Position numbers and translations under genes: made by a program. This document shows positions 1 through 9,117 of a stretch of 64,000 bases of DNA, piece after piece. How positions within the stretch are numbered: the first letter of the stretch is position 1; every line of letters begins with the position of its first letter. The notes beneath the pieces are model-generated. The model was not told where the DNA came from. It was given only the letters and a program-made list of their open reading frames with translations, and searched no databases. Origin of the DNA: Dickeya aquatica. Its GTDB lineage: Bacteria > Pseudomonadota > Gammaproteobacteria > Enterobacterales > Enterobacteriaceae. Location of the stretch: the NCBI RefSeq assembly GCF_900095885.1, contig NZ_LT615367.1:2728001-2792000 (forward strand). The letters are read 5' to 3'.

Positions 1-54
1 CGACCCGCGGTAGAAAAAGCGCTCACGGCAGAAGGACTGGAAGTTAAATTCTAA
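1..54 (+). CDS. gstA: Glutathione S-transferase, 3' end only
   Basis: The window opens inside a reading frame encoding 17 residues (RPAVEKALTAEGLEVKF) and a TAA stop. The ending resembles the C-terminus of E. coli glutathione transferase GstA, which finishes on an AEGL-type tail. GstA joins glutathione to electrophiles in the cytoplasm. The partner evidence is position: in E. coli gstA lies next to and convergent with pdxY, as here. Only the tail is visible, so catalytic residues cannot be checked. The call rests on the short tail plus synteny. Confidence 0.7.
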   Translation, partial: RPAVEKALTAEGLEVKF

Positions 55-122
55 CCGCAGGCACGTTAACGCCTCGCTCTGGCGATATTGGTACTGTTCG
101 TAATAACCATATCTATGCTGAG

Positions 123-160
123 GTTCATAACGGGGGGATCACTCACTCCCCGTTATGAAC
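123..160. terminator. Bidirectional hairpin between gstA and pdxY
   Basis: A perfect 13-bp inverted repeat (GTTCATAACGGGG at 123-135 and its complement at 148-160) with a 12-nt loop sits between the two convergent genes, 9 bases past the pdxY stop. It lacks a long T-tract on either side, so termination efficiency is uncertain, but the position suits a shared terminator. Confidence 0.6.
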
Positions 161-168
161 GTGGCCGC

Positions 169-1029
169 TTACAGGCGCGTTGCAGCAAAATGCTGGCTGG
201 GCTGCACAATACCCTCTTGCGCCGCCACCAGTTGCAACTCATATTGCCCCAACTGTTTGGTCATACACATGACGTCGTACACAGCGGCAGTGGTGTGCTC
301 CAGCGCCTGTACGGGTGTTGCGCCTTTGAGCAGATTTGCCAGCAGTAGACCGCTGGTCAAATCGCCAACGCCTACCGGTTGACGAGGCCCGAAATCCACC
401 AGCGGGCGGCGAATATGCCAGGCTTCATCATGGCTTACCAGCAACATTTCAAAGCTGTCCTGATGGATAGCAGCACGGCTGAGGTGTTTTACCAAGACCA
501 GTTTGGGCCCGCGCTGGCAAAGCGCCCGGCTGGCAATGACCGCGTCTTCAACCGTATGGATAGTGCTGCCACTCAACAGCTCCAGCTCAGGCAGATTGGG
601 AGCTATCATGTCGCTTGCCAGCAGCGATTGCTGGCAGTGAAAATCGCTCACGCCTGCCGGAACGATACAGCCTTTTTCCGGGGTGCCCATGACGGGGTCA
701 CAAAAATAAATAGCGTCTGGATTCGCCGCTTTGACACGCCGAACAATCTCCAGAATATGCCCGCCCTGTTCAGGTGAACCGATGTAACCACTCAGTACGG
801 CATCACAGTCTTTGAGCACATCAATATTACTGATCCCCTGCGCAATCTCGGTCAGGTGCTCGGCGGGCATCACACAACCGGTCCACTGACCATATTGAGT
901 ATGATTAGAGAATTGCACGGTGTTAAGTGGCCAGACGTTTACTCCCATACGCCGCATGGGAAACTCTGCCGCGCTATTTCCGGCATGACCAAAAACCACA
1001 TGGGACTGGATAGACAGTACGTTTTTCAT
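169..1029 (-). CDS. pdxY: Pyridoxal kinase 2
   Basis: 286 residues, one shorter than E. coli PdxY. It phosphorylates pyridoxal to PLP in the salvage route. The protein begins [20 protein letters not shown], the typical start of this ribokinase-like kinase, and carries a [12 protein letters not shown] segment matching the ATP/Mg site near the C-terminus. An in-frame start 23 codons upstream was rejected because family homology begins at the ATG ending at 1029. It is the last gene of the pdxH-tyrS-pdxY group on the minus strand; a terminator after tyrS suggests partial uncoupling. PdxH in the same cluster also makes PLP. Confidence 0.95.
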   Translation of the reverse strand: MKNVLSIQSHVVFGHAGNSAAEFPMRRMGVNVWPLNTVQFSNHTQYGQWTGCVMPAEHLTEIAQGISNIDVLKDCDAVLSGYIGSPEQGGHILEIVRRVKAANPDAIYFCDPVMGTPEKGCIVPAGVSDFHCQQSLLASDMIAPNLPELELLSGSTIHTVEDAVIASRALCQRGPKLVLVKHLSRAAIHQDSFEMLLVSHDEAWHIRRPLVDFGPRQPVGVGDLTSGLLLANLLKGATPVQALEHTTAAVYDVMCMTKQLGQYELQLVAAQEGIVQPSQHFAATRL

Positions 1030-1180
1030 GAAATTAACTACCCTTGCCTGCTTAATAAATGCGATCTGTGTTGTTATTAAATACGGTGTTATCACCATGC
1101 GTGCGACCGATGTTCCCCAAAAACCGGCAGAGACTTGCCGGGAATGACAAGCTCACCGTCTCGCTTCGGGGCATCAAAGC

Positions 1181-1202
1181 AAAAGGGAGCAATCGCTCCC
1201 TT
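1181..1202 (-). terminator. Rho-independent terminator after tyrS
   Basis: On the minus strand GGGAGC-GATT-GCTCCC is followed by TTTT, 12 bases after the tyrS stop. This is a compact intrinsic terminator. It may let only part of the transcription continue into pdxY. Confidence 0.7.
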
Positions 1203-1213
1203 CGTTGGGTGGG

Positions 1214-2488
1214 TTAGTCCTTCCAGCAGATAAGGCAGTAGTGCTTTTTGCCGCGACGCAACAGAGTGTAGCGACCAAACAGGCGGTCAGCCGCCGAGAA
1301 GGTATATTCAGGGTCAGATTGTTTCTCGCCATTGATGGTGATGGCATTAGAGGCAATGGTTTTGCGAGCCTGACCGCGTGATGGCTGCAATTCGGAATCG
1401 ACCAGCGCTTGCTGTAAATCCGCACCGCCAGCCAGTTCAACCATAGGAATACCATCCTGCGCCAGTTGGGCAAAGTCCGCCTCAGTCAGGTCGCCCAGAT
1501 TACCGTTGAACAGGCTCTGGGTGATGCGACGAGCCGCTGACAATCCCTCTTCCCCGTGCACCAGACGGGTCACTTCTTCTGCCAGCACAAACTGCGCGCG
1601 CGGTGCCACACCGCTGTTTTTATCTTCCTCTTCCAGGGCATTGATAACTTCAATATCCATGAAGGTGAAGAATTTCAGGAAGCGGTAAACATCTGCATCG
1701 GCGGTATTGATCCAGAATTGATAGAATTTGTATGGACTGGTCTTCTTCGGATCCAGCCAGACTGCTCCGCTTTCGGTTTTACCGAATTTAGTACCGTCTG
1801 ACTTGGTGATAAGCGGCACGGTGAGGCCAAACACCTGTTTTTGGTGCAAGCGCCGGGTTAAATCGATACCTGAGGTAATATTGCCCCACTGGTCAGACCC
1901 ACCAATTTGCAACTCAACATCATACAGCCCGTTTAGTGAAGCAAAATCATAGCCCTGCAACAGGTTGTAGGAAAACTCGGTAAATGAAATCCCGACATCA
2001 TCACGATTCAGGCGCTGTTTCACTGCTTCCTTGTTAATCATCTGGTTAACGGAGAAGTGCTTGCCAATATCGCGCAGGAATGTCAGCACATTCATCGAGC
2101 CGAACCAGTCGTAGTTGTTGGCAGCCACCGCGCTGTTATCACCGCAGTCAAAATCCAAAAACGGCGCAACCTGACGACGGATTTTCTCTACCCACTCTTG
2201 TACGGTGTCCTGAGTGTTGAGTTTACGTTCGGCCGCTTTAAAACTCGGGTCACCGATGAGCCCGGTGGCTCCACCGACCAGAGCAACCGGTTTATGACCG
2301 GCCATCTGAAAGCGTTTCAGGCACAGCAGTGGCACCAGATGTCCCAAATGCAAGCTGTCAGCGGTCGGATCAAAACCGCAATACAGTGCAATTGGCCCCT
2401 GCGCCAGTCGCTCTGCTAACGCAGCCTCGTCCGTTACCTGGGCCACCAGGCCCCGCTCTTGCAATTGTTGGATCAGATTGCTTGCCAT
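1214..2488 (-). CDS. tyrS: Tyrosyl-tRNA synthetase
   Basis: 424 residues, the same length as E. coli TyrS and nearly collinear with it. It charges tRNA-Tyr with tyrosine in the cytoplasm. The class I HIGH-type motif appears as HLGH in the segment [13 protein letters not shown] (about residues 46-58), and the KMSKS-type loop as KFGKT (about residues 235-239). A C-terminal S4-like RNA-binding domain ends in [11 protein letters not shown]. The ATG ending at 2488 was chosen because it has a GGAG ribosome site at proper spacing and matches the E. coli N-terminus (MAS-NLI); an ATG four codons upstream is less likely. Confidence 0.98.
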   Translation of the reverse strand: MASNLIQQLQERGLVAQVTDEAALAERLAQGPIALYCGFDPTADSLHLGHLVPLLCLKRFQMAGHKPVALVGGATGLIGDPSFKAAERKLNTQDTVQEWVEKIRRQVAPFLDFDCGDNSAVAANNYDWFGSMNVLTFLRDIGKHFSVNQMINKEAVKQRLNRDDVGISFTEFSYNLLQGYDFASLNGLYDVELQIGGSDQWGNITSGIDLTRRLHQKQVFGLTVPLITKSDGTKFGKTESGAVWLDPKKTSPYKFYQFWINTADADVYRFLKFFTFMDIEVINALEEEDKNSGVAPRAQFVLAEEVTRLVHGEEGLSAARRITQSLFNGNLGDLTEADFAQLAQDGIPMVELAGGADLQQALVDSELQPSRGQARKTIASNAITINGEKQSDPEYTFSAADRLFGRYTLLRRGKKHYCLICWKD

Positions 2489-2629
2489 CAAAGTCTCCAT
2501 GTATAAACGACTGCACCTTTTACCGGTACACGACTTTTCGCCACGTTGGCGAAAGAAAAATTCAGGGTGACATAGAATAAAGCGCGGCCCACGGGAGTGC
2601 CAGCGCTTCGCGTAACAAATTAGCGTGAT

Positions 2630-3343
2630 TTAGGGTGCCAGACGGTCAATTGACCAGCCTTGCCCCTCGCGTTGGTACAGAAAACGATCGTGCAGGCGAT
2701 GTTCCCCACCTTGCCAAAATTCGATGGCATCGATAGAGACACGAAATCCCCCCCAGAAACTGGGCAATGGGATCTCCCCTTGCTGAAATTTCTGCTTCAT
2801 CTCGAAAAACTTACTTTCCAGCAAGTTGCGTGCAGAAATCCGGCTGGACTGCTTTGACACCCAGGCACCAATCTGGCTATCGCGCGGCCGACTGTGGAAA
2901 TACTTCATCACCTCCAGCATCGGCAATTTTTCGGCACGCCCCTGCACGATGACCTGACGCTCCAGCATATGCCAGGGGAATAACAGGCTAATACGCGAAT
3001 TGACAGCCAGTTGTTGTGCTTTACGGCTGCCCAGGTTGGTGTAAAACACCATGCCTTTTTCGTCATAGTGTTTCAGCAGTACGATTCGCTGATAAGGTTG
3101 CCCTTGCTCATCAACCGTCGCCACGCACATCGCCGTTGGGTCCGCCAGTTGTGCTTCACACGCCTGTTTCAGCCAGCGTTCAAACAAATCAAGCGGGTTA
3201 GCGCTAAGATCGTGACGTCGCAACCCACCACGGGTGTATTCGCGCCGTAAATCGGCGATATCAACACTCGCCGCCTGCTGAGGAGACAGCGCGACCTTAT
3301 TGCGTGACTCGGAGTGATGCACATCATCGTGTTCTGTGGTCAT
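2630..3343 (-). CDS. pdxH: Pyridoxamine 5'-phosphate oxidase
   Basis: 237 residues. An FMN enzyme that oxidises PNP or PMP to PLP, the last step of vitamin B6 synthesis and salvage. The core from [15 protein letters not shown] to the C-terminal IDRLAP follows E. coli PdxH closely, including the [16 protein letters not shown] substrate/FMN segment. It has about 19 extra N-terminal residues, hydrophilic and variable. The start at 3343 is supported by an AGGA ribosome site; a later start cannot be excluded. First gene of the pdxH-tyrS-pdxY cluster. Confidence 0.96.
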   Translation of the reverse strand: MTTEHDDVHHSESRNKVALSPQQAASVDIADLRREYTRGGLRRHDLSANPLDLFERWLKQACEAQLADPTAMCVATVDEQGQPYQRIVLLKHYDEKGMVFYTNLGSRKAQQLAVNSRISLLFPWHMLERQVIVQGRAEKLPMLEVMKYFHSRPRDSQIGAWVSKQSSRISARNLLESKFFEMKQKFQQGEIPLPSFWGGFRVSIDAIEFWQGGEHRLHDRFLYQREGQGWSIDRLAP

Positions 3344-3422
3344 GAGATCCTGCCGTTACCAAACCAGACAAAAATAACAAAAAAATCATTCTGCGCCCGT
3401 GACGCCAAAATCTCAACGGCCC

Positions 3423-3728
3423 CTAGCGCAACACACAATCATTCACGATAATGCGCTCCCCCCTCATGATGAGCGCCTGCTGCTGCTTGCGCCAAAAGGT
3501 ATACTTCCCATCGCTATACCGGCTGCCCGAGGACGCGACAACCGGATACAACGTATGCAGCTCGCCATCAAGCAGAAACGAAACGGATTCATTCCTGTCG
3601 GCCATATGCAGGTTTACCGTTAATGGCATCGTGCCACATTGATAGTGCAAGGTTTGTAATGGCGGGGAAGGGACTAAACGGGTACAGCCGCTTAATAACA
3701 GCACTGCGGCAATCAAGAGCGGTTTCAC
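3423..3728 (-). CDS. mliC: Membrane-bound lysozyme inhibitor MliC-type lipoprotein
   Basis: 101 residues. A lipoprotein signal with lipobox LLSGC near residue 15 is followed by a small domain beginning YQCGTMPLTVNLH and ending with C in VNDCVLR, the layout of the MliC/PliC family, which binds and inhibits c-type lysozyme at the outer membrane. The longer reading frame includes 28 non-homologous codons. The GTG ending at 3728 is preferred because AGGAG stands 8 bases before it and the signal peptide then starts at once. It lies between anmK and pdxH on the same strand, as in E. coli. Confidence 0.85.
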   Translation of the reverse strand: MKPLLIAAVLLLSGCTRLVPSPPLQTLHYQCGTMPLTVNLHMADRNESVSFLLDGELHTLYPVVASSGSRYSDGKYTFWRKQQQALIMRGERIIVNDCVLR

Positions 3729-3845
3729 GATGTCATCTCCTGTCATTAACAATGAATCCGGCACAATGACACTCTTGTGCCGGCAACATGTCACAACAAC
3801 GTAGTCTATCAACCGCCGGGGAGATGACCTGTCAGCAAAATCTGA

Positions 3846-4964
3846 TTACCAAATGCCGGTTACTACCGGGTAAATAGCGCCAAGAATCGTTTCACAGCGA
3901 GCGCCCGTTACCGAAGGCAGGTTGCCGGGTAAACCGGAGAGTGTGCGAAAGGCCAGCCAGGCAAACGCCAGCGCTTCCATGTCATCACCACGAATACCGA
4001 AATTATCGGTAGTGCTCACTTCTATCCCCGGTAAACGCGCTGACAACTGGCTCATCAATAACGGATTTCGCGCCCCACCGCCACACACCAATACCCGCTC
4101 ACACCCGCCGGTAAGCAGCACTTGCCCGGCAATACTCTCGGCGGTTAATGCCACCAGGGTGGCCTGCACGTCTTGTGGGGGTAACATCGAAAAACGTGCC
4201 AGTTGCCGCTCAAGCCAGGCCAGATTAAAGTGCTCTCGCCCGGTACTCTTGGGTGCAGGCAGGCCGAAATAGGGATCGGACAGCAGATGACTGAGCAACA
4301 CATTATTGACGTGTCCGGTCATCGCCCAGGCAGCATCTTTATCATAAGGTAGCCCACAGTTACGCCACACCCAGGCATCGAGCAGCATATTACCCGGTCC
4401 GGTGTCATAGCCTTTTACCGCACGCCCTGGAGCCAGTACCGAAATATTCGCAATACCGCCGATATTCAGTACGATGCGACGCTCGACCGGGTGTTGCAGT
4501 AAGGCGTGGTGAAATACCGGCACCAGCGGAGCGCCCTGACCGCCTAATGCCATATCCCTTCGTCGGAAATCCCCTACGGTGGTAATCCCTGTCATGGCGG
4601 CAATACGATTAGCATCACCAATTTGCAGCGTACATGGCGCATCCCCTTGCGGTTCATGCCAGACGGTCTGCCCGTGGCAGCCAATTGCCGTGATATCGCT
4701 GGCGCTCAGTCCGGTCTGGCGCAACAAGGCCTGTACGGCTTCGGCAAACAGTGATCCCAGACGGGTATCCAATTGCCCCAGTGCCGAGAGCGTTACCGCC
4801 TGACCCTGATTCATCGCCAAAATGGCCCGGCGTAATTCCGGGGGAATGGGGTGACAGTAGCTGGCCTGTTGGGCAACGGTAGACTCATCGATAGCCGCCA
4901 GCACCACATCAACACCATCCAGACTGGTTCCAGACATCACACCAATATATCTTCCCGACCTCAT
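3846..4964 (-). CDS. anmK: Anhydro-N-acetylmuramic acid kinase
   Basis: 372 residues, a normal length for AnmK. It opens and phosphorylates 1,6-anhydro-MurNAc to MurNAc-6-phosphate in peptidoglycan recycling. The N-terminus [17 protein letters not shown] is the family signature of the ATP-binding region; further sugar-kinase-like patterns are [21 protein letters not shown] and [10 protein letters not shown]. It is divergent from slyB and upstream of mliC. Confidence 0.97.
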   Translation of the reverse strand: MRSGRYIGVMSGTSLDGVDVVLAAIDESTVAQQASYCHPIPPELRRAILAMNQGQAVTLSALGQLDTRLGSLFAEAVQALLRQTGLSASDITAIGCHGQTVWHEPQGDAPCTLQIGDANRIAAMTGITTVGDFRRRDMALGGQGAPLVPVFHHALLQHPVERRIVLNIGGIANISVLAPGRAVKGYDTGPGNMLLDAWVWRNCGLPYDKDAAWAMTGHVNNVLLSHLLSDPYFGLPAPKSTGREHFNLAWLERQLARFSMLPPQDVQATLVALTAESIAGQVLLTGGCERVLVCGGGARNPLLMSQLSARLPGIEVSTTDNFGIRGDDMEALAFAWLAFRTLSGLPGNLPSVTGARCETILGAIYPVVTGIW

Positions 4965-5310
4965 TGGATTACCTTTAAATTAGGAAAATAACGTTACCGC
5001 CACCTTTACATTTGCGCGACAGACTAGCACACAGGTAGTATATTACGGTCAGATTTTGTCTTTTTTGTCAGGCGGATGCCAATTCTGGTAAAAAATAACC
5101 GTTTGACACGTTTTTTAAGAAAAAAGAGGCTTCACAAGGAACCTCGTCGCACGTTTATTATCAATATTGACGTGTACTGTTTTATCTTAAACAGCATTTA
5201 AACCGGTGGCATCGTTCTTTCACCCACCCTCATGAAGCAGTAGATAATTCGTCGGCTCAGGCTGCACGCCCCGACGCAGCAATAACAGCAATATTAAAAG
5301 GAGCTTTTTT
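4965..5310. promoter_or_regulatory. anmK/slyB divergent intergenic region
   Basis: 346 bases between the divergent anmK and slyB starts. It holds a PhoP-type box (listed separately) and an AAAAGGAG ribosome site just before slyB. A partial second forward match to the PhoP half-site pattern occurs near 5101-5117 but is poor. No small ORF with a convincing ribosome site was seen. Confidence 0.6.
5188..5204 (-). promoter_or_regulatory. PhoP box upstream of slyB
   Basis: Read on the minus strand, the sequence is GGTTTA-AATGC-TGTTTA, a perfect match to the PhoP direct repeat (T/G)GTTTA-N5-(T/G)GTTTA. It lies about 107 bases before the slyB start. slyB is a known PhoP-PhoQ target in E. coli and Salmonella, so Mg2+-responsive control is expected. 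The reverse orientation relative to slyB is notable. Confidence 0.75.
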
Positions 5311-5778
5311 ATGATGAAACGTTTTCTCGTGATCACTCTTGCGAGTATCACTCTGGCCGGTTGTGCCAATACCAGCACCCTGTCAGGAGACGTTTACAGT
5401 GCATCTGATGCCAAACAAGTTCAAACTGTGACCTACGGCACCGTTGTTTCTACTCGTCCGGTACAGATTCAGGCTGGCGATAAAGATAATGCTGTGGCCA
5501 CCGTTGGCGGGGCTATTCTGGGTGGGGTTCTGGGTCACACTCTCGGTGGCGGTACAGGTAAAACCGTCGCGACGGCTGTTGGCGCAGGCGCAGGCGCTCT
5601 GGCTGGTAATGCTATCGGCGGTGCCGCAAACCGCGTTCAGGGCGTTGAGCTGGAAATTCGTAAAGATGATGGTACAACCATCATGGTGGTACAAAAGCAG
5701 GGCGACACCAAGTTCCACGCAGGCCAGCGCGTAGCAATGGCCAGCAACGGCAGCGCTGTCACCGTTTCTGCACGTTAA
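5311..5778 (+). CDS. slyB: Outer-membrane lipoprotein SlyB
   Basis: 155 residues, identical in length to E. coli SlyB. A lipobox (TLAGC, Cys at about residue 18) is followed by a Gly-rich 2TM-like glycine-zipper stretch (GGAILGGVLGHTLGGG onward) and the conserved tail VELEIRKDDGTTIMVVQKQG. SlyB is a PhoP-controlled envelope lipoprotein that helps maintain outer-membrane integrity under stress. It is transcribed away from anmK and has its own terminator, so is probably monocistronic. Confidence 0.97.
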   Translation: MMKRFLVITLASITLAGCANTSTLSGDVYSASDAKQVQTVTYGTVVSTRPVQIQAGDKDNAVATVGGAILGGVLGHTLGGGTGKTVATAVGAGAGALAGNAIGGAANRVQGVELEIRKDDGTTIMVVQKQGDTKFHAGQRVAMASNGSAVTVSAR

Positions 5779-5790
5779 TTCCTGAAAAAC

Positions 5791-5824
5791 AATCACCACC
5801 GTTTGGTGGTGATTGTTTCTCTTT
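5791..5824 (+). terminator. slyB terminator
   Basis: A 10-bp stem (AATCACCACC / GGTGGTGATT, 5791-5800 and 5805-5814) with a GTTT loop is followed by a T-rich GTTTCTCTTT tail, 12 bases after the slyB stop. Confidence 0.85.
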
Positions 5825-6045
5825 ATTTCCTTTCACATTGCTAGTCTGTTCTGCGCATCCGCACCGCCACAACATGCTAATACCACCCGTATGTGCATCG
5901 CTGCAATGTCGCTGCTCTGCCCCCTAAAATTATTCAGAGGCGAATGTGACTGATCTCGTTTTGCGAAATTTTCACAACAATAATTCACATTAGTGTTACT
6001 AAAAATCAAATAGCGATTCGTCACAATATTTACTTATTCTATTAA

Positions 6046-6483
6046 TCAGGATTGGCTCTCATGCAGTGCTAAAATGTTTTTTTCCAGTCGTGAGATAATT
6101 GTCGCCAGTTCATCGACCTCTTGCGGTGTAATGCCATCTAATATTTCGCTACGCGTTTGATCAATTACATCATTAACCGCCTGAATGATGGGATCTGCCA
6201 TATCGGTTAACAATATACGCTTGGCACGACGATCGTGGGTACATATATGGCGGGTAATTAATCCTTTATCTTCAAGTTGATCCAATGTCCTTACCAGCGA
6301 AGGTTGCTCTATTCCTATGGCTTTCGCTAGCTGAATCTGGGACTGTCCAGGCGGCAACTGGTGGATATTATGCAGTGTGACCCAGTGCGTTTGCGTGAGC
6401 TCCAGCGGCTTCAATCGGTGATCAATCAAAGCTCGCCATACACGAACCAACCGGGCTAAATCAGAACCTAACGGCAATTCCAT
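6046..6483 (-). CDS. slyA: MarR-family transcriptional regulator SlyA
   Basis: 145 residues. A winged-helix dimer that often relieves H-NS silencing and controls virulence and envelope genes. The N-terminal half ([20 protein letters not shown], then [40 protein letters not shown]) is almost identical to E. coli SlyA and covers the DNA-recognition helix; the C-terminal dimer helix is more divergent. The ATG ending at 6483 has AAGGAG five bases upstream and is preferred over the GTG one codon before. In soft-rot bacteria SlyA-family proteins regulate pectate lyases; that role here is inference. Confidence 0.96.
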   Translation of the reverse strand: MELPLGSDLARLVRVWRALIDHRLKPLELTQTHWVTLHNIHQLPPGQSQIQLAKAIGIEQPSLVRTLDQLEDKGLITRHICTHDRRAKRILLTDMADPIIQAVNDVIDQTRSEILDGITPQEVDELATIISRLEKNILALHESQS

Positions 6484-6498
6484 CACTTCTCCTTATAG

Positions 6499-6510
6499 TT
6501 AGCGTACTAA
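6499..6510. promoter_or_regulatory. Probable SlyA autoregulatory palindrome
   Basis: TTAGCGTACTAA, a perfect 12-bp palindrome, overlaps the slyA leader just upstream of its ribosome site. The SlyA consensus is TTAGCAAGCTAA (9 of 12 match, the centre differs). SlyA represses its own gene in related bacteria. Confidence 0.5.
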
Positions 6511-6656
6511 GATACATCCCTGGATTGCAATCAACTCTGATTTAAAACGAACGTTAAATAGAAAATGTTTTATTGTTGTTGTGCCATTCTAGCAAATAAT
6601 AATTAATTAAAAATGATCCTGAACTTAATTTATATCATTAAATATCACCATGTCAT

Positions 6657-6896
6657 TTAAAACAAGGTGGGTTGATCTGTCTGCGTAGACGTTGAATTTT
6701 TTTCACTTCGCTGAGCGCGTCGCATACGCTGACGGCACAAACGCAGCACATCCTGTTTTTGCGCATCGCTCATGGCCTGCCAATTAAAACGTTCATTGCG
6801 GCTTCGCAAGCAGCCACGACAAAAACCACGGTCATCGGCCTGACAGATCCCACGACAGGGATTAGGAACGGGAAAAAGCTCAAGCTGTTCCGCCAC
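6657..6896 (-). CDS. ydhL: DUF1289 family protein YdhL
   Basis: 79 residues with four cysteines in a compact pattern (NPCRGICQADDRGFCRGCLRS, residues about 12-32), the hallmark of the DUF1289 family, which suggests a metal or Fe-S site. Function is unknown. The start is GTG at 6896, supported by a very strong TAAGGAGG ribosome site. The C-terminus is polar and rich in Ser/Thr. It lies upstream of slyA with a 170-bp AT-rich gap, as in E. coli. Confidence 0.85.
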   Translation of the reverse strand: MAEQLELFPVPNPCRGICQADDRGFCRGCLRSRNERFNWQAMSDAQKQDVLRLCRQRMRRAQRSEKNSTSTQTDQPTLF

Positions 6897-7042
6897 AAGA
6901 CCTCCTTATCAGACCTCTTTTATTGAAGCCTTGATCGTTGTCACTGGCAAGTATGGCATCAGGCCAATACGCGAATAATCGCCATTTTACCGCATATCGC
7001 CGCTTTTTCCAGCCAATCACCGGCACACAACCGGCCAGATAT

Positions 7043-7072
7043 TTGTGCTCTGCCCGGCAACAACGCTATACT
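7043..7072 (+). promoter_or_regulatory. Candidate sigma-70 promoter of gloA
   Basis: TTGTGC (7043-7048) and TATACT (7067-7072) are separated by 18 bases, about 80 bases before the gloA start. Match to consensus is good at -10 and moderate at -35. Confidence 0.5.
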
Positions 7073-7151
7073 CGGCCTCTGTTGTTTCAGGCAAGTCACT
7101 CGCCTGTACCGTCAGTGGCAGTTAACCCACAGTCTCAAGATAGGGGTCATT

Positions 7152-7559
7152 ATGCGTTTACTTCACACTATGCTGCGCGTTGGCGACCTGCAACGCGCCA
7201 TTGATTTTTATACCAAAATACTGGGCATGCGTTTACTGCGCACCAGCGAAAACCCGGAATATAAATACTCTCTGGCATTTGTCGGTTATAACGAGGAGAG
7301 CGACGGTTCAGTCATTGAACTGACGTATAACTGGGGTGTAGACAGTTACGAGATGGGCAGCGCTTTTGGTCACATCGCGCTGGGCGTCGATGATGTTGCG
7401 GGTGCCTGTGAGCGTATCCGGCAGGCAGGTGGCAAAGTGACCCGTGAAGCAGGCCCGGTTAAAGGCGGTAACACCGTTATTGCGTTTGTTGAAGACCCTG
7501 ATGGCTATAAAATCGAGCTGATTGAACGTGCTCAGGCCGGCCAGGGACTGGGGAACTGA
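7152..7559 (+). CDS. gloA: Lactoylglutathione lyase (glyoxalase I)
   Basis: 135 residues, the usual size of Ni-dependent bacterial GlxI. It converts the methylglyoxal-glutathione hemithioacetal to S-lactoylglutathione. The vicinal-oxygen-chelate fold signs are [26 protein letters not shown] at the start (metal ligand His5) and the later GHIALGVDD and [11 protein letters not shown], supplying His and Glu ligands. The gene directly precedes rnt, as in E. coli. Confidence 0.97.
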   Translation: MRLLHTMLRVGDLQRAIDFYTKILGMRLLRTSENPEYKYSLAFVGYNEESDGSVIELTYNWGVDSYEMGSAFGHIALGVDDVAGACERIRQAGGKVTREAGPVKGGNTVIAFVEDPDGYKIELIERAQAGQGLGN

Positions 7560-7702
7560 CCTCCTGCCGGTTTTCTTTTTCAGGTGTCAGCCGACACCTG
7601 CCTTTCGCCGTCATCGGGCGGCGTGACCTGCTTGCCTGCTGCATCCCATGGCAGAATTTGCCATAATGTGCATTGTATGTTGCTGAAGAAATTAAAAAAC
7701 GA

Positions 7703-8380
7703 ATGGCCGAAAAACATAACCTGAACGCCCTGAATGCACGTTTCCGTGGTTTTTATCCCGTGGTAATCGATGTGGAAACAGCAGGATTTAACGCGAAAAC
7801 CGATGCATTACTGGAAATCGCGGCTATTACGCTGAAAATGGATGAAAGCGGTTGGTTAAAACCAGACGAAACATTGCATTTCCATGTTGAGCCTTTTGAA
7901 GGGTCAATTTTGCGCCCGGAAGCATTGGCCTTCAACGGCATCGACCCGAAAAACCCGTTGCGGGGTGCGGTCAGTGAATACGAAGCGTTGCACGAAATCT
8001 TCAAACAGGTACGCAAAGGCATTAAAGATCAAGACTGTAATCGGGGCATCATCGTAGCGCACAACGCCACCTTTGATCACAGTTTTCTCATGGCGGCGGC
8101 TGAACGTTGCAGCCTTAAACGCAATCCTTTCCATCCATTTGCCACGTTTGATACCGCGGCACTCAGTGGCCTGGTACTCGGCCAAACCGTGCTGGCCAAA
8201 GCCTGCATCGCAGCCGGTATTACGTTTGATGCCAGTCAGGCACATTCGGCTTTATATGATACTGAACGCACGGCAGAACTTTTTTGCGAGCTGGTCAATC
8301 GCTGGAAACGCCTTGGCGGGTGGCCGCTTTCGGCTGGAACAGAGAGTGGCACGCCGTCTGCTATCGGCGCAGAAGAATAA
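7703..8380 (+). CDS. rnt: Ribonuclease T
   Basis: 225 residues. A DEDDh 3'-5' exoribonuclease that trims tRNA and other stable RNAs. Exo I is seen as [10 protein letters not shown] (D and E ligands), Exo II as [14 protein letters not shown], and Exo III as [16 protein letters not shown] with the catalytic His and Asp. The chosen ATG at 7703 gives the family N-terminus [14 protein letters not shown]; an in-frame TTG at 7673 adds ten unsupported residues. The ribosome site is weak. The C-terminal tail (about 10 residues after WPLSAG) is longer than in E. coli. Confidence 0.96.
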   Translation: MAEKHNLNALNARFRGFYPVVIDVETAGFNAKTDALLEIAAITLKMDESGWLKPDETLHFHVEPFEGSILRPEALAFNGIDPKNPLRGAVSEYEALHEIFKQVRKGIKDQDCNRGIIVAHNATFDHSFLMAAAERCSLKRNPFHPFATFDTAALSGLVLGQTVLAKACIAAGITFDASQAHSALYDTERTAELFCELVNRWKRLGGWPLSAGTESGTPSAIGAEE

Positions 8381-8388
8381 CGCCATAC

Positions 8389-8418
8389 GACATCAGGCAA
8401 CAGCCGTTGCCTGATGTC
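8389..8418. terminator. Bidirectional hairpin between rnt and grxD
   Basis: A perfect 13-bp stem (GACATCAGGCAAC at 8389-8401, complement at 8406-8418) with an AGCC tetraloop separates the convergent rnt and grxD stops. There is no strong T-tract. Confidence 0.65.
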
Positions 8419-8427
8419 TGGCCCGCA

Positions 8428-8781
8428 TCAAGCCTGGGATTCATCCCCTTGCTGGAGTCTGTACTTATCGGCGGTTTCTTTGATCAGTGGTTGCAATTCC
8501 CCGCGCTGATACATTTCAATCACGATGTCACAGCCCCCAACCAGTTCGCCATCAACCCACAGTTGCGGGAACGTCGGCCAATTAGCGTACTTAGGTAATT
8601 CGGCACGAATATCCGGGTTCTGCAAAATATCCACATAGGCAAAGCGCTCACCGCATGCTGACAACGCTTGTACCGCCTGGGCAGAAAAACCACAGCTTGG
8701 CAGCTTGGGAGAACCTTTCATATACAGCAGAATCGGGTTTTCAGCGATCTGACGCTGAATTTTTTCAATTGTGGTCGTCAT
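8428..8781 (-). CDS. grxD: Monothiol glutaredoxin 4
   Basis: 117 residues. It carries the monothiol active site CGFS within PKLPSCGFSAQAVQAL (Cys at residue 30) and the glutathione-binding TFPQLWVDGELVGGCDI segment. Grx4 binds a bridging [2Fe-2S] cluster and works with BolA-family proteins in Fe-S delivery. Convergent with rnt, as in E. coli. Confidence 0.97.
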   Translation of the reverse strand: MTTTIEKIQRQIAENPILLYMKGSPKLPSCGFSAQAVQALSACGERFAYVDILQNPDIRAELPKYANWPTFPQLWVDGELVGGCDIVIEMYQRGELQPLIKETADKYRLQQGDESQA

Positions 8782-9117
8782 GGTTTATGCTTCCTTAAGC
8801 GCGTGATGCCCTATCAGTTAATGTCGGGCATAGAATTGCGGCCAGGCGCACCCCGCCGCTTCTCGTTCTATAATCAGGTATTCTAACGATAGCGATGGCC
8901 ACAAAAAAACGCTATCTTTTGTAGGGTTTTACGATTTCGCATTCTCCCTGCGCTCAATCAGCGGTTGCTGATGGATAATTAAGCAAAAAATGGCCGTTGT
9001 TAACGTTTTCTCACTATTTTGTAGTAATAAAAGCCCTATCCCCACTTTTTTATCAGGCCATTTTGGGGAATACTGTAAAGATTGAACGATTGAGGACACC
9101 ATTCGGTCAGCATTATT
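8782..9117. other. Intergenic region between divergent grxD and mepH
   Basis: 336 bases that must hold both promoters. A small perfect palindrome ATCAGC-GGTT-GCTGAT lies at 8957-8972. The part next to mepH is AT-rich with several -10-like hexamers, none with a clear -35. No ORF with a good ribosome site was seen, and sodB, which follows mepH in E. coli, is not in this cluster. Confidence 0.4.

Noticed and set aside
5833..6024. 63-residue minus-strand frame between slyB and slyA
   Set aside because: No ribosome site, no homology, AT-rich spacer composition.
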